Origin: an uncultured Acetatifactor sp.
GTDB taxonomy: Bacteria; Bacillota; Clostridia; Lachnospirales; Lachnospiraceae
Length of the DNA stretch: 64,000 nt
NCBI GenBank assembly: GCA_910589655.1
Contig: CAJUTJ010000143.1
Location: 1-64,000 of the forward strand
Reading direction: 5' to 3'
The notes below the pieces were generated by a model. The model saw nothing but the letters and a program-made list of their open reading frames with translations. It made no database searches and was not told where the DNA came from. Position numbers and translations under genes: made by a program. Positions 54,278 through 63,352 of the stretch are shown here, in pieces (within the stretch, counting starts at the first letter, position 1; every line of letters begins with the position of its first letter).

Positions 54278-55471
54278 ATGGATAAGAAAATTGGTTTATT
54301 AATTGTTGGTGTTAATGGAGCGATTGCGAGTACAGCGATTGCTGGGGTAGAAGCTATTAAACGAAATTTAGCTAAGCCGACAGGATTGTTAACGGAGACG
54401 GAAGCAGTAGCAGGAGTAGATCTTGTCAAGTTGTCAAATATTAAATTTGGTGGATGGGACATAGTACAGGAACCGCATTTTCAATGTTTGAAAAAGCACG
54501 GTATTTTAGAGGAATCGTTAATTACAAAATTAGAGAAAGAACCATATGATATAGATTTTTTTAGTGCACCTAGAACGGGTATTACAAATCATATTATGAA
54601 CATTGACAGCACGATGCATATTGATGATATTATGATCCCTGTAAAAGATGCCGTGAGACAAATCATTGAAAATATAAATGAATTCAAGAATAAATATAAC
54701 CTTACAGGATGTGTGGTGGTTAATTTATCGTCTACTGAACCTAGAAAAGAAAATCTTGAATTTTTAAATACGATTGAGTTGTTTGAAGATGCGGTAAATA
54801 AGAATAATCCAGATATTTCATCAGGGATGATTTATGCATATGCATCAATAAAAGCGCATGCTCCATTTATAAATTTTACACCAAGTGCAACCGTAGATAT
54901 TCCGGCATTAAAGCAACTTGCAGAAAAGGAAAGGGTAGCAGTTGCAGGTAATGACGGGAAAACAGGACAAACATTATATAAGACTGTTATAGCTCCTATG
55001 CTGAAATGGAGAAATTTAAAGCTGTTAGGTTGGTACAGCACTAATATATTAGGTAATAATGATGGAAGAGTATTAGAAGATCCAAATCATAAGAAAACTA
55101 AAATAATGTCAAAGACAAAGGTGCTGGATAATATATTGGGATATGATGATTTTTATCATAGAGTTGAAATAAATTACTATCCGCCTAGAGGTGATGCAAA
55201 AGAAGCATGGGATACTATTGACTTTCAAGGATGGCTTGGGACAAATATGTCAATGAAAATAAATTGGATTGGGGAGGATTCAATTTTAGCTGCACCATTG
55301 GTTATAGATATAATGCGTTTACTCTGGGCTGCGTATGAAAGAGGTGCGTATGGGGTAGTACGCGAGTTGGCGGAATATTTTAAGGATCCTATTGATTGCA
55401 AGGATCATGATTTTTCGAATCAAATATTGCTGCTGCAGAAATTCATTGAAATATTAAAAGACAATAATTAA
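54278..55471 (+). CDS. Inositol-1-phosphate synthase family enzyme
   Basis: A 397-residue protein of the myo-inositol-phosphate synthase family. The NAD loop is VGVNGAIASTAIAG (10-23), and GNDGKTGQTLYKTVIAPMLKWRNLKLLGWYSTNILGNNDG, YYPPRGDAKEAWDTIDFQGWLG and INWIGEDSILAAPLVIDIMRLLW are conserved catalytic-core blocks. It converts glucose 6-phosphate to inositol phosphate. Such enzymes are unusual in Lachnospiraceae. It leads the AT-rich sugar cluster, and its product is a likely cyclitol precursor. AAGGATAAAAAGG precedes the ATG. Confidence 0.87.
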   Translation: MDKKIGLLIVGVNGAIASTAIAGVEAIKRNLAKPTGLLTETEAVAGVDLVKLSNIKFGGWDIVQEPHFQCLKKHGILEESLITKLEKEPYDIDFFSAPRTGITNHIMNIDSTMHIDDIMIPVKDAVRQIIENINEFKNKYNLTGCVVVNLSSTEPRKENLEFLNTIELFEDAVNKNNPDISSGMIYAYASIKAHAPFINFTPSATVDIPALKQLAEKERVAVAGNDGKTGQTLYKTVIAPMLKWRNLKLLGWYSTNILGNNDGRVLEDPNHKKTKIMSKTKVLDNILGYDDFYHRVEINYYPPRGDAKEAWDTIDFQGWLGTNMSMKINWIGEDSILAAPLVIDIMRLLWAAYERGAYGVVRELAEYFKDPIDCKDHDFSNQILLLQKFIEILKDNN

Positions 55472-55544
55472 CACTACATAAAAACATTGCATTTGGTTGG
55501 CAAGCTGAGGTGAGAACTTGTGAATACTAAATTACTATGAAGAC

Positions 55545-55820
55545 TCTGAATCCTGCCTGCGGAAACCGCGAGGCGTTTCGTGCTCCCTTGTACGAAATCC
55601 CGAGACAGCCATACGCCAAAATGGGCCGCATTTGCCCATTTTGTGTGCATCTTCATGGGAAACTCTCAGACTTTCATGCATGGTGGAGCAGTCGGAATGT
55701 ATGGGAGTTTATTGTAAAAATCCCTTTATTATTACAGTACCGCAAAGCACACTCCAAATCCCGAGACTTATAAGCATGGTGATGTAGCCGATTGTATGGA
55801 AATTTAACAAGTATTTAAAT
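55545..55820 (+). repeat. Composite structured repeat between ino1-like and PIG-L genes
   Basis: Begins with a type A block (GGAAACCGCGAGGCGTTTCG, CGAGACAGCC, CAAAATGGG/CCCATTTTG then TGTGCAT). Continues with a leader-type block (CTTCATGGGAAACTCTCAGACTTTCATGCATGGTGGAGCAGTCGGAATGTATGGGAGTTTA), and ends with a second half copy (CCCGAGACTTATAAGCATGGTGATGTAGCCGATTGTATGG). No gene lies in 55472-55836. Confidence 0.65.
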
Positions 55821-55836
55821 CATTTGGTGAGTATAA

Positions 55837-56595
55837 GTGAAAAAATATGTGATTTTATCGCCGCATCTAGATGATGCAGTGTTATCATGCGGCGATTATA
55901 TAAGTTATTTGATTGAGCAAAAGTGTAAGGTCGAAGTAATTTCCGTGTTTGCAGGAGATTATAATGAAAATTGTTTAAGCGATATGGCAAAAGAATTTCA
56001 TAGTATGTGTGAACTAACAAATAATATTGTTGAAGCTAGGAGAAAAGAAGATAAAAAGGCTATGGAATTACTGGGTTGCAGCTTTATTCACATGGAATTT
56101 ATGGACTGTATCTATCGAAGTAATATTTTGGGTGAGTTTGTATATACAGATTTTTGTCAAATTTATGAATCAAACGTACATGAGGAAGAGGAGATAGTTC
56201 AAAACATAAAAGCTGAAATATATAAACTAATTAGTGATGCGGACGTGGTACTGTCACCGTTAGCAATAGGAAATCACATTGATCACATGATTGTGTCGTA
56301 TGTTGCACGAAAGTTGGAAAAAACGTGTCCTGAAAAGATGGTATTTTATGAAGATTTTCCTTATGTACTTAATTACAAATTATCAGAGTGGAAAGAGCTT
56401 GTAAAAGACATGAATTGTAAAACAATAGAGTTTAGAGAAACATTTTTTATAAATAAATTAAAAGCAGCCAAATGCTATTTATCACAAAACAGAATGTTAT
56501 GGGGCAATGAAACAGAACGAATTGAACAAATGAAAAGTTTTTCGAAAAGATATGTAGATAGCAAAGGGTATGGAATCCGGTTGTGGTATTTGTAA
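55837..56595 (+). CDS. PIG-L family deacetylase
   Basis: A 252-residue zinc deacetylase. P9-H10-L11-D12-D13 (PHLDDAVLSCGD) and GNHIDHM (H147, D149, H150) form the metal site of the PIG-L/MshB family. Such enzymes remove acetyl from GlcNAc on glycosides or inositol conjugates. GTG start with GGTGAG upstream. Immediately followed by a GT4 enzyme with 15 bases between. With an inositol-phosphate synthase next door, the parallel to GlcNAc-inositol deacetylation in mycothiol synthesis is suggestive. Confidence 0.87.
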   Translation: MKKYVILSPHLDDAVLSCGDYISYLIEQKCKVEVISVFAGDYNENCLSDMAKEFHSMCELTNNIVEARRKEDKKAMELLGCSFIHMEFMDCIYRSNILGEFVYTDFCQIYESNVHEEEEIVQNIKAEIYKLISDADVVLSPLAIGNHIDHMIVSYVARKLEKTCPEKMVFYEDFPYVLNYKLSEWKELVKDMNCKTIEFRETFFINKLKAAKCYLSQNRMLWGNETERIEQMKSFSKRYVDSKGYGIRLWYL

Positions 56596-56610
56596 AGGAA
56601 GGATAAATAA

Positions 56611-57819
56611 TTGAAAAAAATAAGCTTATTATTTTTAACATCACATTTGCCGTTTCCTCCTATAAGCGGGGGAAGATTAAGAGAATTTGAAGTAATAAAG
56701 CGTTTAAAACAATTTTGTGATACATATTTATGCGTGTTAACAAAAACATGGCTGGAGGACATTCAAAACATTGCATATTTAGAACCATTTTGCCAAGAAA
56801 TAAGGATCTTCTGTGCCAATGAAGCAGTATTAGATGAAAAATCTGAAATTCCGGCACAAGTTTTCAGAAATACATCAACGGATGCTCGAAAATATATTGC
56901 AGATTTATTAGACCGGAAAAAAGTTGAGCTTGTTCATATAGAAGGTTTTTACATGAAATCATTGTTACCTGTTAAGGCATATGTGCCTATATTGTTGGTA
57001 GAACAAAATATAGAGTATTTGCTGTTTTTACAAAGATATAAGTATGAAGCAGATGGCTTAAAAAAATGGAACTTAAACCAGTACAAAGTAACTAAAAAGG
57101 AAGAAATAGAGGCTTGGAAGGCATGTAACAAATGTGTTTTCTTGACAAAACAAGATAAAGAAATTGCACAGGCTGAAACGGATAGAGATGATTTAAGCAT
57201 CATATGTAATGGCATAGATCATGTACATAAGCAAACAGATTGTGCTTATTGCATGGAAGAGGAAAGTGAAAATTATATTTTATATGTGGGAAATTTTGAT
57301 TATTTCCCTAATATAGATGCGGCAACTTATTTATTAGATATAATATTTCCTAAAGTATTGAAAGAAGTTCCTGATGTGAAAATGTATATTGTAGGAAATG
57401 AAAGTGACGTTAAATTGGAACAATACAAAAAAAATAAGAATGTAAGGATATTTGGAAGACAAGAAAAATTAGACAAATACATAAAGAATTCATTGTTTTG
57501 CGTATTTCCATTGCGCATGGGAGGAGGCATCAAAGTAAAGGTGCTTGAAGCTCTTTACTTTAATAAAGTAGTAGTAACAACTTCAATAGGGGCACAGGGG
57601 ATATATCATGATAATGAAACAGCTATTATTGTGGAGGATAATGGCAAAATTATGGCAGAAAAAATTATTAAATTATTGCAGAGCAGAGAAGAACTTTCTG
57701 TTTTAGAAAAGAAATGTAAGGACATATTATGCCGGTTTTATACATGGGATGAAAGCGTAAAGAGATTAGTCTCTGAATATCGAAAACTAGTGGAGGGTAA
57801 AAATATATATGAAGGATAA
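56611..57819 (+). CDS. Glycosyltransferase family 4
   Basis: A 402-residue GT-B enzyme. The N-terminus is KKISLLFLTSHLPFPPISGGRLREFE; the C-terminal domain has NYILYVGNFDYFPNIDAATYLL and FPLRMGGGIKVKVLEALYFNKVVVTTSIGAQGI, the GT4 nucleotide-sugar site. TTG start with AAGGAAGG. It overlaps the next gene by 11 bases. The donor and acceptor are unknown; inositol or an amino sugar is a reasonable acceptor by context. Confidence 0.87.
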   Translation: MKKISLLFLTSHLPFPPISGGRLREFEVIKRLKQFCDTYLCVLTKTWLEDIQNIAYLEPFCQEIRIFCANEAVLDEKSEIPAQVFRNTSTDARKYIADLLDRKKVELVHIEGFYMKSLLPVKAYVPILLVEQNIEYLLFLQRYKYEADGLKKWNLNQYKVTKKEEIEAWKACNKCVFLTKQDKEIAQAETDRDDLSIICNGIDHVHKQTDCAYCMEEESENYILYVGNFDYFPNIDAATYLLDIIFPKVLKEVPDVKMYIVGNESDVKLEQYKKNKNVRIFGRQEKLDKYIKNSLFCVFPLRMGGGIKVKVLEALYFNKVVVTTSIGAQGIYHDNETAIIVEDNGKIMAEKIIKLLQSREELSVLEKKCKDILCRFYTWDESVKRLVSEYRKLVEGKNIYEG

Positions 57820-59494
57820 TTATTGTATTGGCATTAACATGGGATTACATGATTCATCAGCAGCGTTATTAAAAAATGGTAAGCTGTTAGTAATGGGAGA
57901 ACAAGAACGTTTTAGCAGAAATAAAAGAGCTAATGGTGAGGCTCCGATTGATGCAGTACAATTTTGCTTAGATGAGGCGGAAATTTGTTTAGATGATGTT
58001 GCCTATATAGCACTTGGGTCGTCGCAAGAATTATTAGATAAATGGCATGAGCTTACAGAAGAAGAAATAGCGAAAAGAGTACGGTTGGATGATCCAAATA
58101 GATTGTTTCCAAAGAATATTTTTAATTATAAAAAATTACCTCCTATGATATCCGTACCACACCATATAGCACATGCTGCAAGTGCCTTTTATCCAAGTGG
58201 ATATGATGAAGCCGCAATTTTGGTTGTAGATAATAGAGGAGAGAATGCGGCAACCTCATTGTACTTTGGGAAAGACAATCATATTAAGTTAATAAAGCAA
58301 TTTCCAATCACAGAGTCACTGGGGCTATATTATAGAATAGCGTCACAATATGCCGGGCTATGTGGTAAAAACAGAAATGTCGGCAAACTTATGGGATTAG
58401 CGGCATACGGAAAACCAACAGAGAATGTGGCTCTGAAAATTGTTGGAGATCAAGTTTCCTTTGAAGAAACCAAAGAAATGTCCGATATACGCGGAATTGA
58501 ATTAGCAGATAAAATAACAGATAAACTTTTGCAATATTTTCAGAATCATTGTTTTCCTTATGCAAAAGAACTTGTAGAGGATGTAATGGCATATTCTAAT
58601 TTTGCGTGTAGTGTACAGAACGCAGTTGAAAAAGCGCTGTTAAGATATTGTGAAATATTAAAAGAGGAAACCAATGCTAAAAATTTAGTAATAGCTGGAG
58701 GCGTGGGACTTAATTGCAGCGCGAATGGCAAGATAGCAGCAAGCGGATTATATGAAAATATATTTGTGCAGCCGGTGGCAGGGGATGCAGGTGTTTCAAT
58801 AGGAGCTGCTATGCATGTATCAAATGAAAAGAACCCTGAACAATGTGTACACTTTAAAATGAACCATGCATATTATGGAAAACAGTATTCAACAAGTCAA
58901 ATTGTGGATGCACTAGATAAATATTCTAATTTAGACTATCAAATTCTGGACGAGCGGCAAATTGCATATAGAAGCGCAAAATTTTTGTTTGAAAATAAAG
59001 TTATAGGGTGGTTTCATGGAAGGGCAGAAATAGGGCCTAGAGCACTTGGGGCAAGAAGTATTTTGGGAAATCCCATGTATAGGAGCACGCTGGTAAAAAT
59101 AAATCAAATAAAGCAAAGAGAAATTTGGAGACCATTAGCACCCAGCGTTATGGAAGAATTTTTTCATGACTATTTTATAGGAACACATGGCTCGCCGTTC
59201 ATGATTGTAGCAACAGAGGTGAGACGAGAACAAAGATCTAAGATTCCAGCAGTAGTTCACATTGACGGAAGTGCAAGACCGCAAGTGGTTAGTAGAAATA
59301 CAAATAGAATGTATTGGGAATTAATCAATGAATTTAACAAAATTGCGGGGATACCAATAATATTAAATACTTCCTTTAACTGTGCAGAAGAACCAATTGT
59401 ACATACGCCTGAAAATGCAATTGAAGATTTTTTGAGAACAAGTTTAGACGTTTTGGTTTTGGAAAATGTTTTAATTGTAAAAGAAGCAGGATAA
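57809..59494 (+). CDS. O-carbamoyltransferase (NodU/CmcH/TobZ family)
   Basis: A 561-residue enzyme with the two domains of the family. The N-terminal half has MGLHDSSAALL, the metal-binding H118-x3-H122 pair (HHIAHA) and AILVVDNRGENAATSLY. The C-terminal YrdC-like half has GWFHGRAEIGPRALGARSILGNP and ILNTSFNCAEEPIVHTP. It makes carbamoyl-adenylate from carbamoyl phosphate and ATP and moves the carbamoyl group to a hydroxyl, as in Nod factors, cephamycin and tobramycin. Length is typical. Translationally coupled to the GT4 gene. A strong marker that the cluster makes a decorated glycoside. Confidence 0.93.
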   Translation: MKDNYCIGINMGLHDSSAALLKNGKLLVMGEQERFSRNKRANGEAPIDAVQFCLDEAEICLDDVAYIALGSSQELLDKWHELTEEEIAKRVRLDDPNRLFPKNIFNYKKLPPMISVPHHIAHAASAFYPSGYDEAAILVVDNRGENAATSLYFGKDNHIKLIKQFPITESLGLYYRIASQYAGLCGKNRNVGKLMGLAAYGKPTENVALKIVGDQVSFEETKEMSDIRGIELADKITDKLLQYFQNHCFPYAKELVEDVMAYSNFACSVQNAVEKALLRYCEILKEETNAKNLVIAGGVGLNCSANGKIAASGLYENIFVQPVAGDAGVSIGAAMHVSNEKNPEQCVHFKMNHAYYGKQYSTSQIVDALDKYSNLDYQILDERQIAYRSAKFLFENKVIGWFHGRAEIGPRALGARSILGNPMYRSTLVKINQIKQREIWRPLAPSVMEEFFHDYFIGTHGSPFMIVATEVRREQRSKIPAVVHIDGSARPQVVSRNTNRMYWELINEFNKIAGIPIILNTSFNCAEEPIVHTPENAIEDFLRTSLDVLVLENVLIVKEAG

Positions 59495-59543
59495 TAATGA
59501 GGATTTAAAAAATGTGCTGTTGGATTTGGCGGCGGAATGGAGA

Positions 59544-59687
59544 TTAGTGTGAGAAGAGTTTCTAGCTGCTCACAGCAAAGGCTGTTTCGCAGAGAAACTC
59601 TAAGTCTCACACCGAAAAATGCCCAAAACAAGGCATTTTTCATCCGGATTTAAGATTCCGCAGAGCGGAATCATGGAGGTTAGTATG
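59544..59687 (+). repeat. Structured repeat that provides the DegT gene's ribosome site
   Basis: One 136-base long unit of the array family: TTAGTGTGAGAAGAGTTTCT..AGAGAAACTCTAAGTCTCAC, GAAAAATGCC/GGCATTTTTC and GATTCCGC AGA GCGGAATC, then CATGGAGGTTAGTATG. The final GGAGG and ATG (59685) are the ribosome site and start of the aminotransferase. The internal GTG at 59549 opens a 34-codon ORF. Confidence 0.85.
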
Positions 59688-60905
59688 AATTATATTGTTC
59701 CATATATAGGGAAGGGCAGTTCATTTGATGAACAGGAAATAAATGTATTGGAGGAGCTGCTTTTTTCTGCGGATACTTTATCTTGTGGAAATAAAAGAAA
59801 AGAATTTGAGGAAAAGTTTGCTTCCTTGTTGGGTGTTAAATATGCTTTTGCGGTTACAAATTGCACCGTAGCGCTAATGTTTGCCTCATATTTAGCAAAT
59901 ATAGAAAAGGGAGATGAAGTGATTTGTACTTGTTTTACTTATCAAGCAACGATTTTGCCATTACTTGATAAAGGGGTTAAAATACGTTTTTGTGATATAG
60001 AACCAAATGGCTTGGGCGTGGATATTGAATGTCTGAATCAAATGGTTAGTAAAAAAACAAAAGCAATCTTCATTACCCATTATGGAGGAATGATTAATTA
60101 TAATATTCAAAAAATTCAAAAAATTGCAAAAGAAAATAATATATTGCTAATTGAAGACTGTGCTCATTCACTTGGAGCAAAATACTGTAATAAACCGTCA
60201 GGAACTTTTGGTGATATAGCATGTTTTAGTTTTCATTCATTAAAAAATATTTCAACTCTTGGTCAAGGTGGAATGATTGTTTTTAATGATGATTTATGGG
60301 CAAAGAAAATACAAAATATAAGGGCAACAGAGCCGGATGCAATTTTTAGACCTCAAAATGTTGCATTTGGAAAATATAAACAACCAAATGACGATATTTT
60401 TAGGCATGACAAAAATGCTTATACACATGAATGTATAAAGATATTGTGGTCTGGCACAAATGCGACATTGAGTGAACCGGCATGTGCCGTAGGAACGGTT
60501 CAACTGGCAAAATTAGATTCATTTACACAACGGCGAAGAGACATTGCAGATAAAATTAACAATGCATTAAAAATGAGACCTGAGATTATTATACAGGAAG
60601 AGCCGGATGACTATTATCATGTGTATCACTTGTATACTTTTTATTTAAATTCCCGGTACAAAATTAACAGAGACAGGTTTGTCAATAAATTGAATGATAG
60701 AGGAATTGAAATTATATTGCGATATTTTCCACTCCATTTGCTGCCTGAATGGAGGTGCCAAGGGGGATATTATGGAGAATGTCCAATGGCAGAAAAAGTA
60801 TGGTTTGAAAAGATTGTTAATTTACCTATTTATCCTTCTTTAACCAATATGCAAGTGGAATATATGATAAATACAATTGGGGAGGTGTTAGATGGTTTTA
60901 AATAA
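59685..60905 (+). CDS. DegT/DnrJ/EryC1/StrS aminotransferase
   Basis: A 406-residue PLP enzyme. The cofactor lysine is K187 in SFHSLKNISTLGQGG; GVKYAFAVTNCTVALMFASYL, CFTYQATILP and LIEDCAHSLGAKY are family motifs. These enzymes put an amino group on keto-sugars or keto-cyclitols. Start is fixed by GGAGG from the repeat; an upstream in-frame start would translate the repeat. The stop overlaps the next start by 14 bases. It could aminate a keto-inositol or a keto-hexose. Confidence 0.92.
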   Translation: MNYIVPYIGKGSSFDEQEINVLEELLFSADTLSCGNKRKEFEEKFASLLGVKYAFAVTNCTVALMFASYLANIEKGDEVICTCFTYQATILPLLDKGVKIRFCDIEPNGLGVDIECLNQMVSKKTKAIFITHYGGMINYNIQKIQKIAKENNILLIEDCAHSLGAKYCNKPSGTFGDIACFSFHSLKNISTLGQGGMIVFNDDLWAKKIQNIRATEPDAIFRPQNVAFGKYKQPNDDIFRHDKNAYTHECIKILWSGTNATLSEPACAVGTVQLAKLDSFTQRRRDIADKINNALKMRPEIIIQEEPDDYYHVYHLYTFYLNSRYKINRDRFVNKLNDRGIEIILRYFPLHLLPEWRCQGGYYGECPMAEKVWFEKIVNLPIYPSLTNMQVEYMINTIGEVLDGFK

Positions 60906-62148
60906 TGAAAATGAAATAAATTTAAAGTTAACACAAATTTTGTCATATGTGAATAATGAAATAGACTTTTATAAAGGCAAAATTTCACAGACTTTGTTGG
61001 CAGAAAAGAAAGGATGTGAGGCACTATTAGATGTTCCGGTGGTTGATAAAGCTTTTATTAAAGCTCACCATATGTCTTTTATTTCAAATGATATTAAGTG
61101 TAATGACATAGAGCAAGTGTTCAATATAAATAAAAATTTTAAACAAGAATATAGTTTTTTGATTCAGGGAAAAAAGATTTATGCTGAATATACAAGCGGG
61201 ACAACCGGAACGCCATTTGCCGTAATTAAAACGCCAAAAGAGCGACTTATTTTAGGAAATTATTTGTGGAAAATCAGGAGAAAAATATATCCTTTTTTTC
61301 CAAATGATTTTTTCTATTTTACACATAATTTCTCACAAAACCATTCTTATGACTTGAGTATGAAATCGTTAAATGGAATTAATACTCTAAATCTGGAAAA
61401 ATATAAGGCATGGCATATATTGCCATTTCAATTAAGTGTGTTGTCTTCTCATGTGCGTGAAGATACAATTGCCTTTAAAAATTTAAAAATGATTGAATGT
61501 AATGGAGCATATATTTCTGAAGAAGAAAAGGCAGAATATGCAAATTTATTCAAATGTTTGGTAAGGAATAATTATGGTTGTAGAGAATGCTGGAATATAG
61601 CATATGATTGTGAAGAAGGTTATCTGCATGTTAATGATAAAACTCTTTGGCTTGAAATTATTGATGATAATGGAAAAAGGATAACGGAAGATGAGAAAAT
61701 AGGAAATATTGTGATTACGTCTTTGGTATTAAAAACCATGCCAATTATCAGATATCAAACAGGGGATTATGGTTCTTACATAGGCGGTGATTGTAAATGT
61801 GGATTGAAAAGTAAAAGAATAAGATTATTACCGGGTAGAAATATAATAAAAGGTACTACCCTGTATGGAAACATTGTTTTTAGATCAGTGCTTATGGATC
61901 TAATGCTTGAATGTGACATGAAACGTTTTGATACAATTTCTGTGGAACAAACAGAACTGAATATGTTTGTCGTAAATGTTAAAGGTAATATGGAAAATCG
62001 TGTTGAGTTAGAAAAACATTTTACCAGTTGTGCTCAAAAGCATTTGCGCATAAATAATATAAAATATATTTTTACTTATGATGACAGCAAAAATGCAAAA
62101 AGTATTTTTACGGTTAAATTGAAAGATGAAAACAATAGTAATTTTTAG
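60892..62148 (+). CDS. PaaK/CapK-like adenylate-forming enzyme
   Basis: A 418-residue member of the phenylacetate-CoA-ligase-like group. The ATP-binding loop is Y100-TSGTTGTP; IRYQTGDYG is the C-terminal adenylate-domain motif. Members activate aryl or carboxylic acids as adenylates. CapK-type relatives sit in capsule clusters, others in antibiotic pathways. A cysteine cluster (CKCGLKSKR) near 301-309 resembles the zinc-binding part of this group. GGGGAGG before ATG 60892. Confidence 0.83.
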   Translation: MVLNNENEINLKLTQILSYVNNEIDFYKGKISQTLLAEKKGCEALLDVPVVDKAFIKAHHMSFISNDIKCNDIEQVFNINKNFKQEYSFLIQGKKIYAEYTSGTTGTPFAVIKTPKERLILGNYLWKIRRKIYPFFPNDFFYFTHNFSQNHSYDLSMKSLNGINTLNLEKYKAWHILPFQLSVLSSHVREDTIAFKNLKMIECNGAYISEEEKAEYANLFKCLVRNNYGCRECWNIAYDCEEGYLHVNDKTLWLEIIDDNGKRITEDEKIGNIVITSLVLKTMPIIRYQTGDYGSYIGGDCKCGLKSKRIRLLPGRNIIKGTTLYGNIVFRSVLMDLMLECDMKRFDTISVEQTELNMFVVNVKGNMENRVELEKHFTSCAQKHLRINNIKYIFTYDDSKNAKSIFTVKLKDENNSNF

Positions 62149-63352
62149 TTTCCCTATAAGGGGTCATGTAAATTCATTAATTAAGTTGTCCAGAGAATTA
62201 ATAAAAAATAACTGTAATGTTCTCTTTTATTGTACGGACGAGTATCGGCAGGAGATTGAAGAGATTGGTTCAGAATATGTTGCATATCATCCTCAAATCG
62301 TATGTAGAATGCGTAGATTTAGAGAAAGTTATGGTGACTTTTTTGCAATCGTAGATTATAGTACTGCATCTACAGGTTTACTGGATTATTACGTCAAGGA
62401 ACTGCAAAAAAGGAAAATCGATATAATAATACATGATGTAATGTGCAGAATGGGGAAGCAACTCGGTGAAATAATGAATATATGGACGGTTGCTTCAATC
62501 ACCACTTTTTTAGTTGAACCGGGAATTTGTAAAATCCCATTTCAAAGCAAACGTGCCATAATAAAAACTATTATTACAAGAATGCCATACATATTTAAAT
62601 TCAAGTTAGTAGAATATCTAAGCAGCATTAAATATAAGATTCATAGAGGAGGCATATTCAATTTATATTATAATTATGAAAGTCTGAATATTGTATATAC
62701 GTCTGATAAATTACAGCCGGAGTATGACGAATCAAAATTGGCAAACTATAGATTTGAGTTTGTTGGATCAGATATAGAAAATTCTACTGAAGTACAACAA
62801 AAAAAGAAAAGAAAGGTAATATATATATCTTTTGGCACAGTGTATTCTGCCGGAAAAAAGTTTATTCAAATGTGTATAGATGCATTTGCGAAGAGTGACT
62901 TTGTTGTGTATATATCCTTGGGAAATCTGTTGAGCAGAAATGAATTTTATTCTATTTCCGATAATATTGTTATTGAGAACTATATTCCACAAGTAAATAT
63001 ACTAAAAGAAGCGGATTTATTTATAACACATGGTGGTATGAACAGCATATCGGAGGCTTTAATTATGGGGGTGCCTATGATTCTGATTCCGCTGGCAGCT
63101 GACCAGCCAATTGTTGCTGAAAGATTGGAAAAGTTGGGTGCAGGAATACACTTGATGTATAACGAGGTAAATATTAGTTGTTTAAAGCGTTCTGTAAATA
63201 AAATGTTAAAACTCAAAGAATATAGAGAAAAGTGCCAATTGTTAGGAGATGAATTAAGGGCAGCCGGAGGTAGTGCTAAAGCAGCAGAGACAATCTGTTG
63301 TTACTATTCTGAAATAAACGAAGAGGGATTTAGATTTGATACAAAAAGATAA
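62126..63352 (+). CDS. GT1-family (MGT/UGT-like) glycosyltransferase
   Basis: A 408-residue GT-B enzyme. FSFPIRGHVNSLIKLSREL at the N-terminus and THGGMNSISEALIMGVPMILIPLAADQPIVAERLEKLGAG near 300-340 form the UGT/MGT nucleotide-sugar signature. Such enzymes usually glycosylate small-molecule natural products or lipids rather than polysaccharides. It overlaps the preceding gene by 23 bases and is itself overlapped by the next. Confidence 0.92.
   Translation: MKTIVIFSFPIRGHVNSLIKLSRELIKNNCNVLFYCTDEYRQEIEEIGSEYVAYHPQIVCRMRRFRESYGDFFAIVDYSTASTGLLDYYVKELQKRKIDIIIHDVMCRMGKQLGEIMNIWTVASITTFLVEPGICKIPFQSKRAIIKTIITRMPYIFKFKLVEYLSSIKYKIHRGGIFNLYYNYESLNIVYTSDKLQPEYDESKLANYRFEFVGSDIENSTEVQQKKKRKVIYISFGTVYSAGKKFIQMCIDAFAKSDFVVYISLGNLLSRNEFYSISDNIVIENYIPQVNILKEADLFITHGGMNSISEALIMGVPMILIPLAADQPIVAERLEKLGAGIHLMYNEVNISCLKRSVNKMLKLKEYREKCQLLGDELRAAGGSAKAAETICCYYSEINEEGFRFDTKR

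Noticed and set aside
55537..55773. Plus-strand 78-codon ORF
   Set aside because: Lies wholly inside the composite hairpin repeat; better explained as noncoding.
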